Shown: positions 33,854-44,939 of the stretch, one piece after another
Position numbering within the stretch: position 1 is the first letter of the stretch
Layout: each line of letters starts with the position of its first letter
NCBI RefSeq assembly: GCF_947507565.1
Contig: NC_089190.1
Location: 1,798,001-1,862,000, forward strand
Source: Oscarella lobularis
Taxonomy: Eukaryota > Porifera > Homoscleromorpha > Homosclerophorida > Oscarellidae
Reading direction: 5' to 3'
Length of the DNA: 64,000 nt
The notes under the pieces: model-generated
Told to the model about the DNA's origin: nothing
What the model saw: the letters and a program-made list of their open reading frames with translations, nothing else
The model's database searches: none
Position numbers and translations under genes: made by a program

Positions 33854-35345
33854 TCACGAGGGTATCCACGACTGTCCGTGACTGTCCGGCTTACGGTGGA
33901 CTGTGTCCCACGTCCACATTTCGTCGCCGGCCTCGTATGGCGTCAAGGGTAAGTCGTACGGTAAGTCCAACCGAATTTCGTCGGAATCTGGAAATAGCAG
34001 CACCCCCATCTCGTAGGACCGGATCATAAGCTGGGTCTCCTTCTTCTCAAAAGCACCCCACGCCGCCTTAGACAGATTAGCACTAGGGGGGAGGGGGAAT
34101 ACGGTCAGCCCTCTATACATTTGAACGAACTACGATTTTTCTATAGATATACCTTGTCAGCAGAACCCAAGCAAAGCTCGCTTTATCCGGACTGACCCTC
34201 GCATATGTTTTTATGTGAGGTGAAGCCCGGGTTCGGCCCGTCTTCTCCGCCTTCCACTGGTACACCATCTGCCTCAAGTACTGCTGTTTCAGCGCTGTCT
34301 TTGAACTGTATGGCAGTGATCCACCCGCGGGATATCCTTCGAGACTCTGCCTCACGTTTTCAACGGAGGGAAAAACGAGCTTAAGACTTGGCCGACGTAA
34401 TGGCTGCAGTGAAGAAGTAGACGCAAGGCTTACAAGAAACTCGCCTGTCAGCCAACGACTTGCCTCGGGTCCAAGGGACCCGATACTTGAAAACTGAGCC
34501 AAGACGTCCCAATCGGTTGTGACGTGCTCAAATCGACGTTTGCTCAGTTCGCGCCGGAGTTTCATGTGGCCCCACGCGTTCATGGCATTGCCCACATGTC
34601 GTCCTGGAACCGAGGCAACAATGCGAGCGTCGCATGCACTCATGTCGTGTTGCCCAATCAGCGTCTTCCACTCGTCGAGTCCTGGATTCCGATAGGCGGT
34701 CAAGTAGGCGAGCAGATCATTTTGAAATTGACTTGATTTAGGATTCGGATTTGGCGGAAATACGGGGCTCGTCCAGACGCCCTGAGTCTTGTGACGCCAG
34801 TCCCGCGCAATCAGATTGGCCGTATGCACGACGACGCGCAGACCGCGATCGTACAACAGTAGCATCATTTTCGTATGGTGCGTCCCGAAGGGCGTGTCCA
34901 AGCGCGCCTGCACGAGACTCACGTTACGGTGCGCTCGCGCCGCGCGCTCCAATTCTGCTTTGCCGACGCCTTTTTCGCCGTGGACGAGAAGAATCGGCGT
35001 CGTCGCTCGTTTATTCGCCGGATATTGCTCGACGAGCCAAGCGACGTCGAACATGTAATTGAATTGGGCCGATTGGACGAGATTTCCGTCGAAACAGCCG
35101 AGAATTTCGTCGATGCTCGTCGCCGTGCGCGGTTCGTTGTACGAATCGGCTATTCCGTTGGCCGCGGTAAGGCGGAATGCGTTTGGGAGCGTTCGTTTTT
35201 TGTTTGGCCGCTTCGGCGGCGATGGGCTCCCCCGGGAAGCGGCCAAGTGTCGATACTGGGCGCAGTGAGACATCGTCGACTCTTTGCAGTCGATACCCTG
35301 GGGACACGTTGGCCTATCGTCCGAATTCGCACTGCTGCGCTTCAT
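33854..35345 (-). CDS. TDP1: Tyrosyl-DNA phosphodiesterase 1 with N-terminal PBZ zinc finger
   Basis: Removes trapped topoisomerase I peptides from DNA 3' ends in the nucleus. Two exons: 34153-35345 and 33854-34082. The first HKD motif is GTHHTKMMLLLYD with HTANLI downstream; the second is PHIKTYARVS followed by FAWVLLTRANLSKAAWG. The C-terminus DTVHRKPDSHGQSWIPS matches the family end. Residues 14-33 of the chosen start form CPQGIDC-x6-HCAQYRH, an exact C-x5-C-x6-H-x5-H PBZ (poly-ADP-ribose-binding) finger, which vertebrate TDP1 lacks. ATG at 35343-35345 is chosen because the in-frame upstream extension to 35444 has no conserved sequence and almost touches the next gene. About 475 residues, shorter than human TDP1 (608). 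Converges with the DLG5-like gene 78 bp away. Confidence 0.93.
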
Positions 35346-35446
35346 TGTAGGCAAGCTGATACGGGACGGTCTCGTACGCGTACGCGTAGGCTGGAAAAAG
35401 CGGAAGTTTACACGCAACGGTAGTAAAAAAAAGAAATCAGACAAGA

Positions 35447-36457
35447 CTACTGAACCTGGTCCAAAGTTTTGGGACTAAACATCGGTATCCCCAATCTCCT
35501 ACAAAAATCCTCCATCATATTATAAGCAAATTCAATCTTTGTCAATTCCTCCTCGATGGGCTCAACATCGTGGATGCGACATGCGGGAGTGATGGGCAGC
35601 CCATAGAAACGATTCAAATAGATCTTCGCAGATCTCGGATAGGTTTGCCTAATGACATTATCAGCGACTCCAAGAAAGTGCTGCACAGTCTTTGCTTTCT
35701 CATCACGATAATTCTCGCACAGCCACGCGTGCATCCACGGATAAAAATTCGCTGATATCCCACTGAAACCACAGCCACCGTGATCAAGACAATCTTTGAT
35801 CAAGTATGCCTTGGCAGTGTACATGCTGAAGGCGTGGTTCAGGGGTGCGGCAGCGCTAGCAGCTGCTTCGATTTTTGCGGTCAATTGATTTCGATTCGGG
35901 CTACCGTCTTTGTGAAAATAGAAGCGTCCAGATGATACGGCCCACTGAAGCATCTTTGGCGTGAGAAGACGCAGATAGGGCACGGGACTTTCGTAGAAAC
36001 CCAACGGAATGTCGCCGGTGAGCGAAAGAAGTTTTCCGGCGTTTTCGAGCCATTTTTCGTCGCTTTCGTCTTTCCCGGCGAGCTGATTCGTCACTATGAC
36101 TACGGCGTCGACGCGTTTCGCCATTTCGCGCATGAATTCGGCCTGCTTTTCGATTGGGCCGCCGAACGTCCCGGACGCGACGACGGGAACGCGTCCGGCG
36201 ACGCGCTCGTGAACTCGCGACGCGATTGCAAGGCGTTCGTCGTTTGTGAGCTGATAGAACTCGCTCGAGAGGCAAACGGAAAAGATTCCGGCGCTGCCTG
36301 ACTTGACGTACCACTCTGCTAGAGAATCGACCATTTCCCAATCGACCGTCTTCGCCCCGTCTTTGAAGGGAGTTATCATTGTAGGCCAAACGCCTCGCAT
36401 GCCTTTGGACAGCCGATCGAATGCTGTGGACATCGAACGAGAGAGAATAGAGGTCAT
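35447..36457 (-). CDS. DapA / N-acetylneuraminate lyase family protein, single exon
   Basis: 336 residues, no intron. A class I aldolase of the DHDPS/NAL superfamily: the TIM barrel starts MRGVWPTMITPF, has GIFSVCLSSEFYQLTNDER in place of the usual G-x-x-G-E-x-x-x-L loop, the conserved barrel Tyr in GFYESPVPY (Tyr155) and a probable Schiff-base Lys in FYFHKDGSPNRNQ (Lys183). Members cleave or condense pyruvate with an aldehyde; the substrate cannot be told from sequence. It does not look like animal NPL or HOGA1, and the missing intron among intron-rich neighbours makes bacterial transfer or retroposition possible. MTSILSRSMSTAFDRLSKGM at the N-terminus could be a short mitochondrial presequence. 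ATG at 36455-36457; Met9 and Met20 are alternatives. Confidence 0.85.
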   Translation of the reverse strand: MTSILSRSMSTAFDRLSKGMRGVWPTMITPFKDGAKTVDWEMVDSLAEWYVKSGSAGIFSVCLSSEFYQLTNDERLAIASRVHERVAGRVPVVASGTFGGPIEKQAEFMREMAKRVDAVVIVTNQLAGKDESDEKWLENAGKLLSLTGDIPLGFYESPVPYLRLLTPKMLQWAVSSGRFYFHKDGSPNRNQLTAKIEAAASAAAPLNHAFSMYTAKAYLIKDCLDHGGCGFSGISANFYPWMHAWLCENYRDEKAKTVQHFLGVADNVIRQTYPRSAKIYLNRFYGLPITPACRIHDVEPIEEELTKIEFAYNMMEDFCRRLGIPMFSPKTLDQVQ

Positions 36458-36548
36458 CTTGTCACGTGCCTATGTAAACAAACTTCATCACGTGTGAATT
36501 CTTCCTTGATATCAAAGGCTATTTGAAATCTTCAACCTCTGAGAGAAA
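36458..36548. promoter_or_regulatory. 91-bp divergent promoter with two CACGTG boxes
   Basis: The entire space between the ATGs of the DapA-like gene (-) and NCAPD2 (+). It contains two identical CACGTG E-boxes at 36463-36468 and 36489-36494, 26 bp apart. E-boxes of this kind bind bHLH-zip factors such as Myc/Max or USF/MITF. Use of both in co-regulation is inference. Confidence 0.5.
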
Positions 36549-39500
36549 ATGTCGCAGGATTTTGTCATTCCTGTCTCGCGAGACGATCTGCTGGTCGAAT
36601 CGCGCTCAGCATATTACGTTCGAAGGATGCATTTGCCGTCAGCGATCGCAGCGCGTCTAGAAGGCAAGAAAAACGACTATCCGGGTCGCGCGGGTTACGA
36701 TTTCTCTTTAGAAGCAAACGAAGCGTTATCTAGCGCCGGATATCTGTCGATAACGGCCCATTTCGACACCCTCTTTAGCGCCCTCAGGCAAGCAAACGCC
36801 CGAATCGGCGGGAAAACTTATTCGAAATCGCGTATGTAGTCATTTTGCGGAATTGGACCAGCCGACAAAAAGAAAGGCGTGGAAAACGACGATAAAATGT
36901 GAATTCAAGATCCTACCTAAGGAAGTCATAATTTTTGGGAGTTTTTTTTCAGGGCTCGAGTCTCTGTGCAGTTCCTTGGGTGCTATGCTGGATCAAGGGG
37001 ATATGAGCTATCAGGAGAAGAAGAGACACTGCACAGCTATCAAGGCGAGGAGAAAAAAGAATATGGAAATGAGAATAATAGCCTAACCTAATATATGCAC
37101 GTAGATGCTTTGTTATCTGACGACTCAATTTATTGAGACATTTATGAAGCCGGCGAGCATGACAATTGCAACTCAGAAAAAGAGAGTAAGAGCCTGCGGC
37201 CGGAGAAACGTTACAAACTGTTATTGAATATTTTCTAGGGTCGGAAAACGACGACCAATGGGGGGAACGCCGCTTCGTGGGATGAAGCGCGCGATCGCGG
37301 ACTTCACTGCATTGAACAGATGCTCGAAATGGATCTGAAGCGATTGTGGGATCCGCCTATTCTCGAGGAAAATTTTGTCACGTGCGTCATACAGAGATGC
37401 TTATGAAATTTGAGCAGCCTGCAGGATTTTCTTTCTGTAGGTGCGTCACTTCCTGCTGCTACAAACTGTTAGAAAATTCGGAGACCGTGCGAAAGAGAGG
37501 AGCAAAGGAGCACATTTTTCATATTTTGGGCATTGCTATCAGCAAATGCAATCATTGCATGGGTAATAGCTGAAAATTGATTCGTTTTAACTATTTATTC
37601 GTATCTTTTAGGAGCTACATTGAAGATTATTCAACTATTGCAAGACTTTGAACACCTCTGCATCCCATTGGCTGAAGCCGTTGAGTACTTCGGACGGCAG
37701 CTCGAAGCCAAGACCATTGTTGTAGAACTCATAAGGTAAGAAGAGCGCTGTGGCACCTAACCTATTAACAGATCTATTTTTGGGGGTTCTTTATAGGGAA
37801 ATCGGTAGTCTTGATCCCCAAGACATGTCGCGTGATACGAGTGGCACGCGTGCATTGGCCACTTTTGTAGCGGAGATTGGAGAGCGTCTTCCGGATATCG
37901 TTTTGTCGATCATTAGTTCACTGCTGCCTCATTTGGATGGAGAGGTCGGTTCTCTAGCGCGTAACCAGCATTGAATCACTGTTCTTTTAGAACTACTCTT
38001 TGAGGAATTCTGTCCTTGTTACAATTGGAGCGATTGTCGCTCAAGTTTTAAGTGAGCCGTCCGTAGACGACGTCGCTAAGGCAACCCGAGACGAATTTCT
38101 CGACAAATTGATGGCAATATCTCCTCCTATCTTTTAATTGACTGCTCATCGTCATTTTTTAGGAACACATTTATGACGTCAACGCGTTTGTTCGCAGCAA
38201 ATGTCTTCAAGTCTGGCTAAACTTGTTCAAGAAACAGGTTTGTTTGACGCATAATCATTATAGCTGCATAGTAGAGCCCCCATATCTTCACCTCTAGGCC
38301 ATTCCCTTGGCAACGCAGCAGTGTCTTGTTCCAAAAATAGTCGATCGACTTCAAGACAAATCGAGCAACGTTCGAAAATACTCCATCCAATTCCTGACCA
38401 CCTTTCTCTGCGGCAATCCTTTTGCTCACAAAGTTAGCTCAATCGAATTATCAATTCCTAGCTCGTTGAGAAGTTTCAATCCGTAGTTGTCGTACGAACA
38501 AGTGAAGAAAGATCTCGAAGAGGCGCAGAACATTTTGACGTCATTGACAGCCCAACCAGAAGATTCCGAGAAGGAGAATGAAACTGATAGTGAAGAGAAT
38601 AGCCCGGAATTAATACCGAGCGAGAATACGGATCAGATTGCAAAGCAGCGTCAACTTGTGACGTATTTAAAAGTATCGTTTATCGGTATTTTTCTCTCGC
38701 TTGAAAATCTTACCCTCGTTTCTAGGATACTCTTAATTTCATTCTGAACGTCGAAAAGGCGGTGCCGACCGTGAGTTTCTTGTTGAACTCCAAAACGGTC
38801 ACCGACATTCTCGAAGCGATGAATTTCTTCATCACTTGCCACGAATTCGGCATAGAAGCGGCGAAAATTGGCGTTCGAAAAATGATCGTTCTCGTCTGGT
38901 CGAAAGAGACAGCCGTCAAGGAAGCGGTAGCAAACGCGTTCAAGAGACTCTATCTTACGAATAAAAGCCCAAGGTGAGTGCAATGTTTTCGTGGTGGGAC
39001 GTTGACGAGAGTTGGTTTCTCTTAGTTCTGCTGCTCATCAGTTGATGTCTCTCACGGAGAACTTGACCGTTGGAGAAATGAAAGCGTTGGAGGAGCTCGT
39101 ACGACTTCTCGTCGCGTCGAAAGATATTTCGCGAGACGTCGTGCAGCAGCTTTGGAAGACATTTGCATCGAGAGTGAGACAGATAGAATGCATTGCATTC
39201 ACCTCTATTTATTTGTGTAATAGACCGAGTCCTCTGTGCGACGACGAGGAGCGATTATTCTACTGGGAATGGCTGCGAGGTAATCAGAAAGGTATTATTT
39301 AACAGTGAGACTTTTTTTGAGTTGGTTTTGATAGTGCTGAGGCTGACGTTGTGAAGAGCAATTTGGACGTTGTCGTTTCCAGTGGCTTTGAGAAGGATTT
39401 GGAAATTGCCAAATATTCCTGCATAGCTCTGGAGAAAATCGCGTCACTGAAAAAGGTGGGTCTTCTTCCTTTACGCGATGCTAGTGGATCTCATGGTGTA

Positions 39501-41855
39501 ATCCTAGACCGAATTGCCGTTGAGATTTCCGTCGAGACATTTTCTATTCGAAAAATTGACGCACGTTCTTCTGGAGAGCTTTGAGAATGAAAAAGCCAAA
39601 GATTGGGCGGCCTTCGGATGCCACGCAATCAAGACAATATACAAACTGTGCGAGCAACCGGATCAGTTGTGCGGCAATTTGCTAAAGGCGATGGTCAAGA
39701 AGATGATAGAATCGGGCGAGGAGGAGAACGAGAACGACAAAGAAGTCGAAGGGGAGAACACAGGTAAAAGAAGATCTTTTATTTTTTATTTTATTTTTTA
39801 CTGTATTTTAGTATCTGATGCGATAGACGTCGGCGAACCGCTGGCTCAGTCAACCCAAGGTAGAAAAAGAAAAAGATTCGGATTATGTTTTTAATCCTTT
39901 TACTAAGATCCTTCTTGTGATTGTGCCACTCCTCCTCCTCCTCCTCCTCTTCTTTGCTCGTCTTTGATTATGACTCGCTTCTTGGCAATCGCTGGTCAAA
40001 TTGGCGTGTCCGAGCTCGTTCACGTCGACACGGCTATCGCTCGTGAAATCAAACGTCGAACTAGTGCGAGATTGTCTGTAAAGGAGAAAACGCCGTCTCG
40101 GTCGACGACGGCTTCAAAGAGGAGATCGAGTCAAATGGTACGTATAGGAAGTAGATACTACTAAACAAGGAATTCGATTCTTTGCTAGGCGTCTATTGAG
40201 TCTGAGATGGGTATGGATCAAGCGGCTGTCGAAGATCAGGAGGCGGAAATGCTCAGGCAAATATGCGAATCGGAAATAGTGACAGGTAAAGAGAAACTTT
40301 AAAATATTTGAATGATTATTTTCATTTCTAAAAGGTTCTGGACTATTGGGCGTTCTTCGTCCGTTCGTTATCTCGATTTGCGGCCAACCGAGTCGCTTTC
40401 CGGACCGTAGACTTCAAGCTGCCGCTGCAATGACACTGGGCAAGTTCATGTTGGTCAGGTAAGAGAATCTTTGATTTTATTTAGACTGGAGTCTACTATG
40501 GGGTCTGCCTTTTTTAGCTCGGAGTTTTGCGCGTCGCATCTCCAGCTGTTCTTCACGATTCTCCAAAAGTCGAGCGATCCGACGGTTCGAACCAATTCCA
40601 TGATCGCTGTCAGCGACTTGGCCATTCGATTTCCGAATCTAATCGAACCGTGGACGCCTCATCTCTACTCGAGGTGAAAAGAAAAAGAAAAAAAGGGACT
40701 TCTCGCACTAAAAGAGTCGTCTTTAGACTGAAGGACGATTCGGTTCAAGTACGAAAAACGACGATGCTTGTACTATCCCGACTCATTCTCAACGACATGA
40801 TAAAAGTCAAAGTAAGAAAGTAGAAAATCTTGAGCTATTCTCGCCATAAATTCATCTAGGGACAAATCAGCGAAATAGCCTTCTGTCTTGAAGACGAAAA
40901 TCCAGCCATACGTAAATTAGCCAAGCTCTTTTTTCACGATTTATCGCAAAAGGCAATACTAACCTCTCGCTAATCACAGGGACCCTCCTTTATTGATTCA
41001 TCTTTCTTCTAGGGAAACGCTCTCTATAACGTTCTTCCTGACATCATAAGTCACTTGTCTGACCCAGACCATCCAACCTCGCAATCCAAATATTCTTCCA
41101 TCATGAAATACCTCATATCGTTCATACAAAAGGAGCGCCAATCGGAAACGCTGATTGAAAAGCTGTGTCATCGCTTCAAGACGACGCAGTATGGAGGAGT
41201 ATTTTTTAATTGATTTATTGAATTTTTTTGTCGTGCTAGGACGGACCGTCAGGCGTGCGATTTGTCGCTTTGCTTGGCTCAGTTGTCGTTTAGCGAAAAG
41301 GGCTTGCGAAAGCTCCAAGAGAACATTCCCTGCTACCAGGAATACCTTCGCGTCGAGGAAGTCTATACGAATTTTATGTCGATGTTGAACAAAGCGAAGA
41401 AGTTTGCTAAACAAGATTCTAAGGTGGGTACAGTGATAAGGCTTTTGGTGAGTCTAACGTGAACGTTTAGGCACTCATTGACGAACTCGAGTCTCGAATG
41501 GACGAGATTCACGCCAAGGGAGTCGAGCAAGATGAAACGGCGCAGAAGGCCGCGCAGGCGTCAAAAAAAGCGACGAAAAGAAAGAAAGGTAAGATATCTG
41601 AGTTGAGGTACCAAGAGCTCGGTTTTACTTTTCACGGTGGGGGGAGAAGCTGATAGAAAGCCGAAAGACTTTTGTCCGGACGACGGAGACGATGACGATT
41701 TTGAGCGAGGGCCGGTGAGAAGAAAGGCGCCAAAGCCGAGAAAAAATCGCAGGGTTCTAAAAGAAATCGACGAGGCTGACTTTTCCGACTTGGAATTATT
41801 TGAATTGAGCGACGATGAAGAGAACGCGGAAAACTTACACCCCAAGGTACACTAG
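36549..41855 (+). CDS. NCAPD2: Condensin complex subunit 1 (CAP-D2)
   Basis: HEAT-repeat subunit of condensin I, which compacts mitotic chromosomes. ATG 36549 gives FVIPVSRDDLL and AHFDTLFSAL, matching the CAP-D2 N-terminus (QHFDTIYSIL). Following exons carry LWDPPILEENFVTCVTSCCYKLLEN, the SRDTSGTRALATFVAEIGERLPDI block, HIYDVNAFVRSKCLQVW, KFFITCHEFGIEAAKIGVRKMIVLVWSKE-type sequence, SNLDVVVSSGFEKDLEIAKYSC and the diagnostic RTNSMIAVSDLAIRFPNLIEPWTPHLYSRL. Then come QVRKTTMLVLSRLILNDMIKVKGQ and NALYNVLPDIISHLSDPDHP. The tail is acidic and basic (DDGDDDDFERGPVRRKAPKPRKNRR), ending ENLHPKVH, TAG at 41853-41855. More than 20 short introns; internal joins were not all checked base by base. Shares a 91-bp promoter with the DapA-like gene. 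Confidence 0.93.
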
Positions 41856-41985
41856 CGGAAGTTGTCTAAGTGTTCCCCATATTGTGTCCCTGAATCGTTT
41901 TATTTTATTTGTTTGTGTGGCTCTGTTGAACGTTTTGACAGTAAAGTTGGCCTACTTAGCGATAGCGCGCGTCTTTCCTCTCACG

Positions 41986-44601
41986 ATGTCTTCGAGTGCA
42001 GTTTTCAGCCCTGCAGGACAACCCGAGCTCATTCGAGCGAATCAGAAAGATCACCAGTACTTATACGTCTTTCGAAAACAGTTCATAACGGCAATCGAGT
42101 CCATATTCGGTGACTTAGCCATCGAAATCGCACTTCGGCACTCTACGATCGTTTTCCTGTAGGCAATTCGCCGTGGATTCGATGGACAGGCGAACTCAGC
42201 GTCCTATCAGACGCGCTCTATTTCGGATTGACGACGATATGCGGCTATCAGACGCTGGGAGAAGAATACTGCAACATCGTGCAAGTAGACCCATCGAAAG
42301 CCCAAATACCGTCAACATGGGTATAAGAAAGAAACCGCCTTTATCTCTCGATGCACTATCGACATTTTAGAGACGCGTTGCTATGGTTTCGCTTCAAATT
42401 TTAGTGCCGTACGTAGTAAAGAAAATCTTGGACAAAACGACGTCAGCTGCTTCTTCATTGGCCGACGACGAGCAGCAGCAACGGGCTCTAGCCGTTGTAG
42501 CTGTCTCGAGGAAAATCATCCAAGTGCTACATCGTACCCATTTGGCTGTCTTCTATCTCAACGGCGTCTATTATCACATCTCTAAACGATTTACTGGTAT
42601 TTCTTATGTGAGTTTATGTAGGGGATGTAGCAAAGGGGGTGTAGGTGATTGCGTCGTTTTGAAGGTTCTTGCCAGGCATAGTCTGGTTAGCGATTCTAAT
42701 TCGTTTTTGGGCTACCGTTTGATTGGCGGGTTGGCTACGCTCCAACTGGGTCTAGCATTGGCTCAGTGGATGTATAAGGCTTGTATGGAATCAGTAGAAA
42801 AGCCGACGTCTACTAAGAGGTAACCTAGGTACCGACAGGGCGCTATTGACGATATAAGCAGCTATTTATTAAGAGACGATAATGCGACTGAGGACGTTCA
42901 TTATTCGTTTGGGAAGTGTCCTCTGTGTCTGGGTCAGCGGAAGAGTCCTGCGTCGACGCCGTGCGGTCACATATTCTGCTGGTTTTGCATCGTCGAATGG
43001 ACCACAAGCAAGGTACAGAATATATGTATGTATGTACATACGCGCGGGCATACAATCGTACAATCATACATACGTAAGGGAACTACAATCGTATATACGC
43101 TAAAGGTTTCTTATATCGGCTTGAAGCTTAGCTCCCATTTGCCGTAAATGCAAACACTGGGCCCCCACAAAGTGCCTCAAGTCCTGTATGGGTCTTTCGA
43201 GCGCCGACGTTTCGCTCGGTTGCGACGGCAGCTGCGGCGATTGCAAAATGCTCGTTGACGATACGTCACGTGGTAGTTGAACTTGCTCGACGGCGACGGC
43301 CGCTGCCGCCGCTGACGCAATAGCTGCCCAGTCAGAATTCCGGCGACCATAACGCATCGCATGACCGTTGAATTTGGCGTACTGCGGCGGCGTCGTTAGC
43401 GTGCCGTCGCGCTTTGCTTTCGCACGACGATTTTGAAACCAAACCTTAAGCGAAAGAGAGGGAGGGGGGGAATAGGAAAAGATTTAGAGCAGGAAATACG
43501 TGGGCATGTTCCCTCCCTTCCTCTTTCGACATCGATTCGATTTTTACCTGTATCCGCCTCTCCGTTATGCCCATCTGATCGCCAACGCGTCGTCGCGTTT
43601 CCAGTTTGGGATACTGGTCGACCGCGTAGAGGCGTTCGAGCTGTTTTAATTGAAATCGCGTAAACATGACGCGCGTTCGACGCTGGCGCGTCAAACCGGC
43701 GATTTCGTCGCCGTCGAGCGTCGAATCGACGTCGGGAATATCGTAGAACAGGTTACCGGCGGCGTAGCAGTCTGAAAAAAGAAGAAAAATCGATGAAGTG
43801 CGAAATAGATTATGATATTTATATGCGCGTGCGAGATAAGAAGGGGAGGATCGGTTTTTGCTCGCTTCGTAGAAGAACGCGTGGTGTTTCGGTGAATCCG
43901 CGTGGATCGAGCGATGCAACGTGCGCGCGATCGCGCTGCCGCGCCGACGACCCGAACCGCGAACGTTGCGCGTCCGTTCTCGCTTCCTCACCGCTGTCCG
44001 ATGCCGCGTCCGAGTGCGTCGACATCGTGCGTAGTTCGGGCGAGTTTTTCGCGGTTCGATCTGATCTGTCGTTGAGACGTTGACCAAATGAGTTTCGGGG
44101 CTTTCGCTGCGTGAGTGGCCTATTATGACTTGTCTCCCCTCCTACGCACGCCCGTCATTCATTTCGGAGAGTCATGCAAAGTGCAATTATAGCTCGGGTT
44201 TGGGGTTTTGAGTGACGCGTCCTTGACTCGTGTATATATGTCCGTGCGGTCGCAGGAGGATGCATGAGGTAGTCTTCCGTTTCCACGATTGCATGTGTTA
44301 GAGGTGACTGGATGCGTCGAGCGCGGAAGCGACGCTGAGGAGTAATTATAATGGCAGTACATTCGATTAAAAATTATCGCGGGCACGTGCACTGATTGGC
44401 AAGCTTAACGATAATGGATAGCTGTTGATGCTGATGAGTTTGCGCGGAGCGATAGCTGCTCTCGCGCAATCGCGCAGCTTATCTATCCGTAGTATCCTAA
44501 CCTAACTGAATTTTGTTTTGCAGCCCGAATGCCCTGTGTGTCGCGAAACTGTGCAGCCGTCGCGAGTCGTATGCCTTCAGAACTACATTCCCTCGAGCTG
44601 A
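41986..44601 (+). CDS. PEX10: Peroxin-10, RING-finger peroxisomal E3 ligase
   Basis: Part of the PEX2-PEX10-PEX12 membrane ubiquitin ligase that recycles the PEX5 import receptor. ATG 41986; ELIRANQKDHQYL matches the PEX10 start. Next come SDALYFGLTTICGYQTLGEEY and VQVDPSKAQIPSTW, then VLHRTHLAVFYLNGVYYHISKRFTGISY and FLGYRLIGGLATLQLGLALAQW (membrane region). The C3HC4 RING is split: CPLCLGQRKSPASTPCGHIFC..C ends at 43012, and the last exon (44524-44601) supplies PECPVCRETVQPSRVVCLQNY, TGA at 44599-44601. The intervening intron is 1,511 bp (43013-44523), far longer than others here, and contains an antisense homeobox gene. Starts 130 bp after NCAPD2. Confidence 0.93.
43100..44025 (-). CDS. 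Homeobox gene, PRD-like/divergent, nested in the PEX10 intron
   Basis: Three exons: 43992-44025, 43548-43771, 43100-43444. Exon 1 is only 34 nt (MSTHSDAASDS) and splices in phase through the G|GTGAGG donor to DCYAAGNLFYDIPD. The homeodomain follows: RQRRTRVMFTRFQLKQLERL ... QYPKLETRRRVGDQMGITERRIQ then VWFQNRRAKAKRDG. Helix 3 keeps W48, F49, Q50, N51 and R53; position 20 is Tyr rather than Phe. The intron between Q44 and V45 of the homeodomain is a position shared by many animal homeobox genes. QYP and ITERRIQVWFQNRRAK look PRD-like, but class assignment needs a tree. The C-terminus has an Ala run (AIASAAAAAVAVEQ) and ends QADIRNL. Presumably a nuclear transcription factor. The entire gene lies inside PEX10, antisense. 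Confidence 0.88.
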
Positions 44602-44939
44602 CGTCGCCGAGAGAAAACTTCGCAAAAGCAGGAAAAACGCCACGCCCCAACCTTTCCGCAATAGAATCACGTGCGCGTTTGGCACAGTTCGCGAAAGCGA
44701 AGCGGCAAGTAAAAGGCGGGGGAACGGGTGCAAAGCGGAAAATATCCTAGTTTCGCCTTGCCAAATCGCTGTTTGCAACCGCGTCGCCACGAGCACGCTG
44801 CCCTCGTGCTTATCAATGCTGTCACGTGTGCACGTGCTCGCGACCTCGTGATTGTACCGATTGGGCCACGCACAGTATCGCTTGTCCAAATTCTCATTCA
44901 GTCATTCAGTCATTACATGGGAGGCATCGAGACAAAACA
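44602..44939. other. Spacer between convergent PEX10 and LSG1 stops
   Basis: 338 bp holding the 3' UTRs of both genes. It contains GTCACGTGTGCACGTGCTCG near 44820. Open frames on both strands cover it but match nothing. Confidence 0.4.

Noticed and set aside
43446-44087. 213-codon minus frame as the full homeobox protein
   Set aside because: It has no ATG upstream of the homeodomain and reads through an intron; the ATG at 44025 with the phase-1 donor G|GTGAGG gives a proper start.
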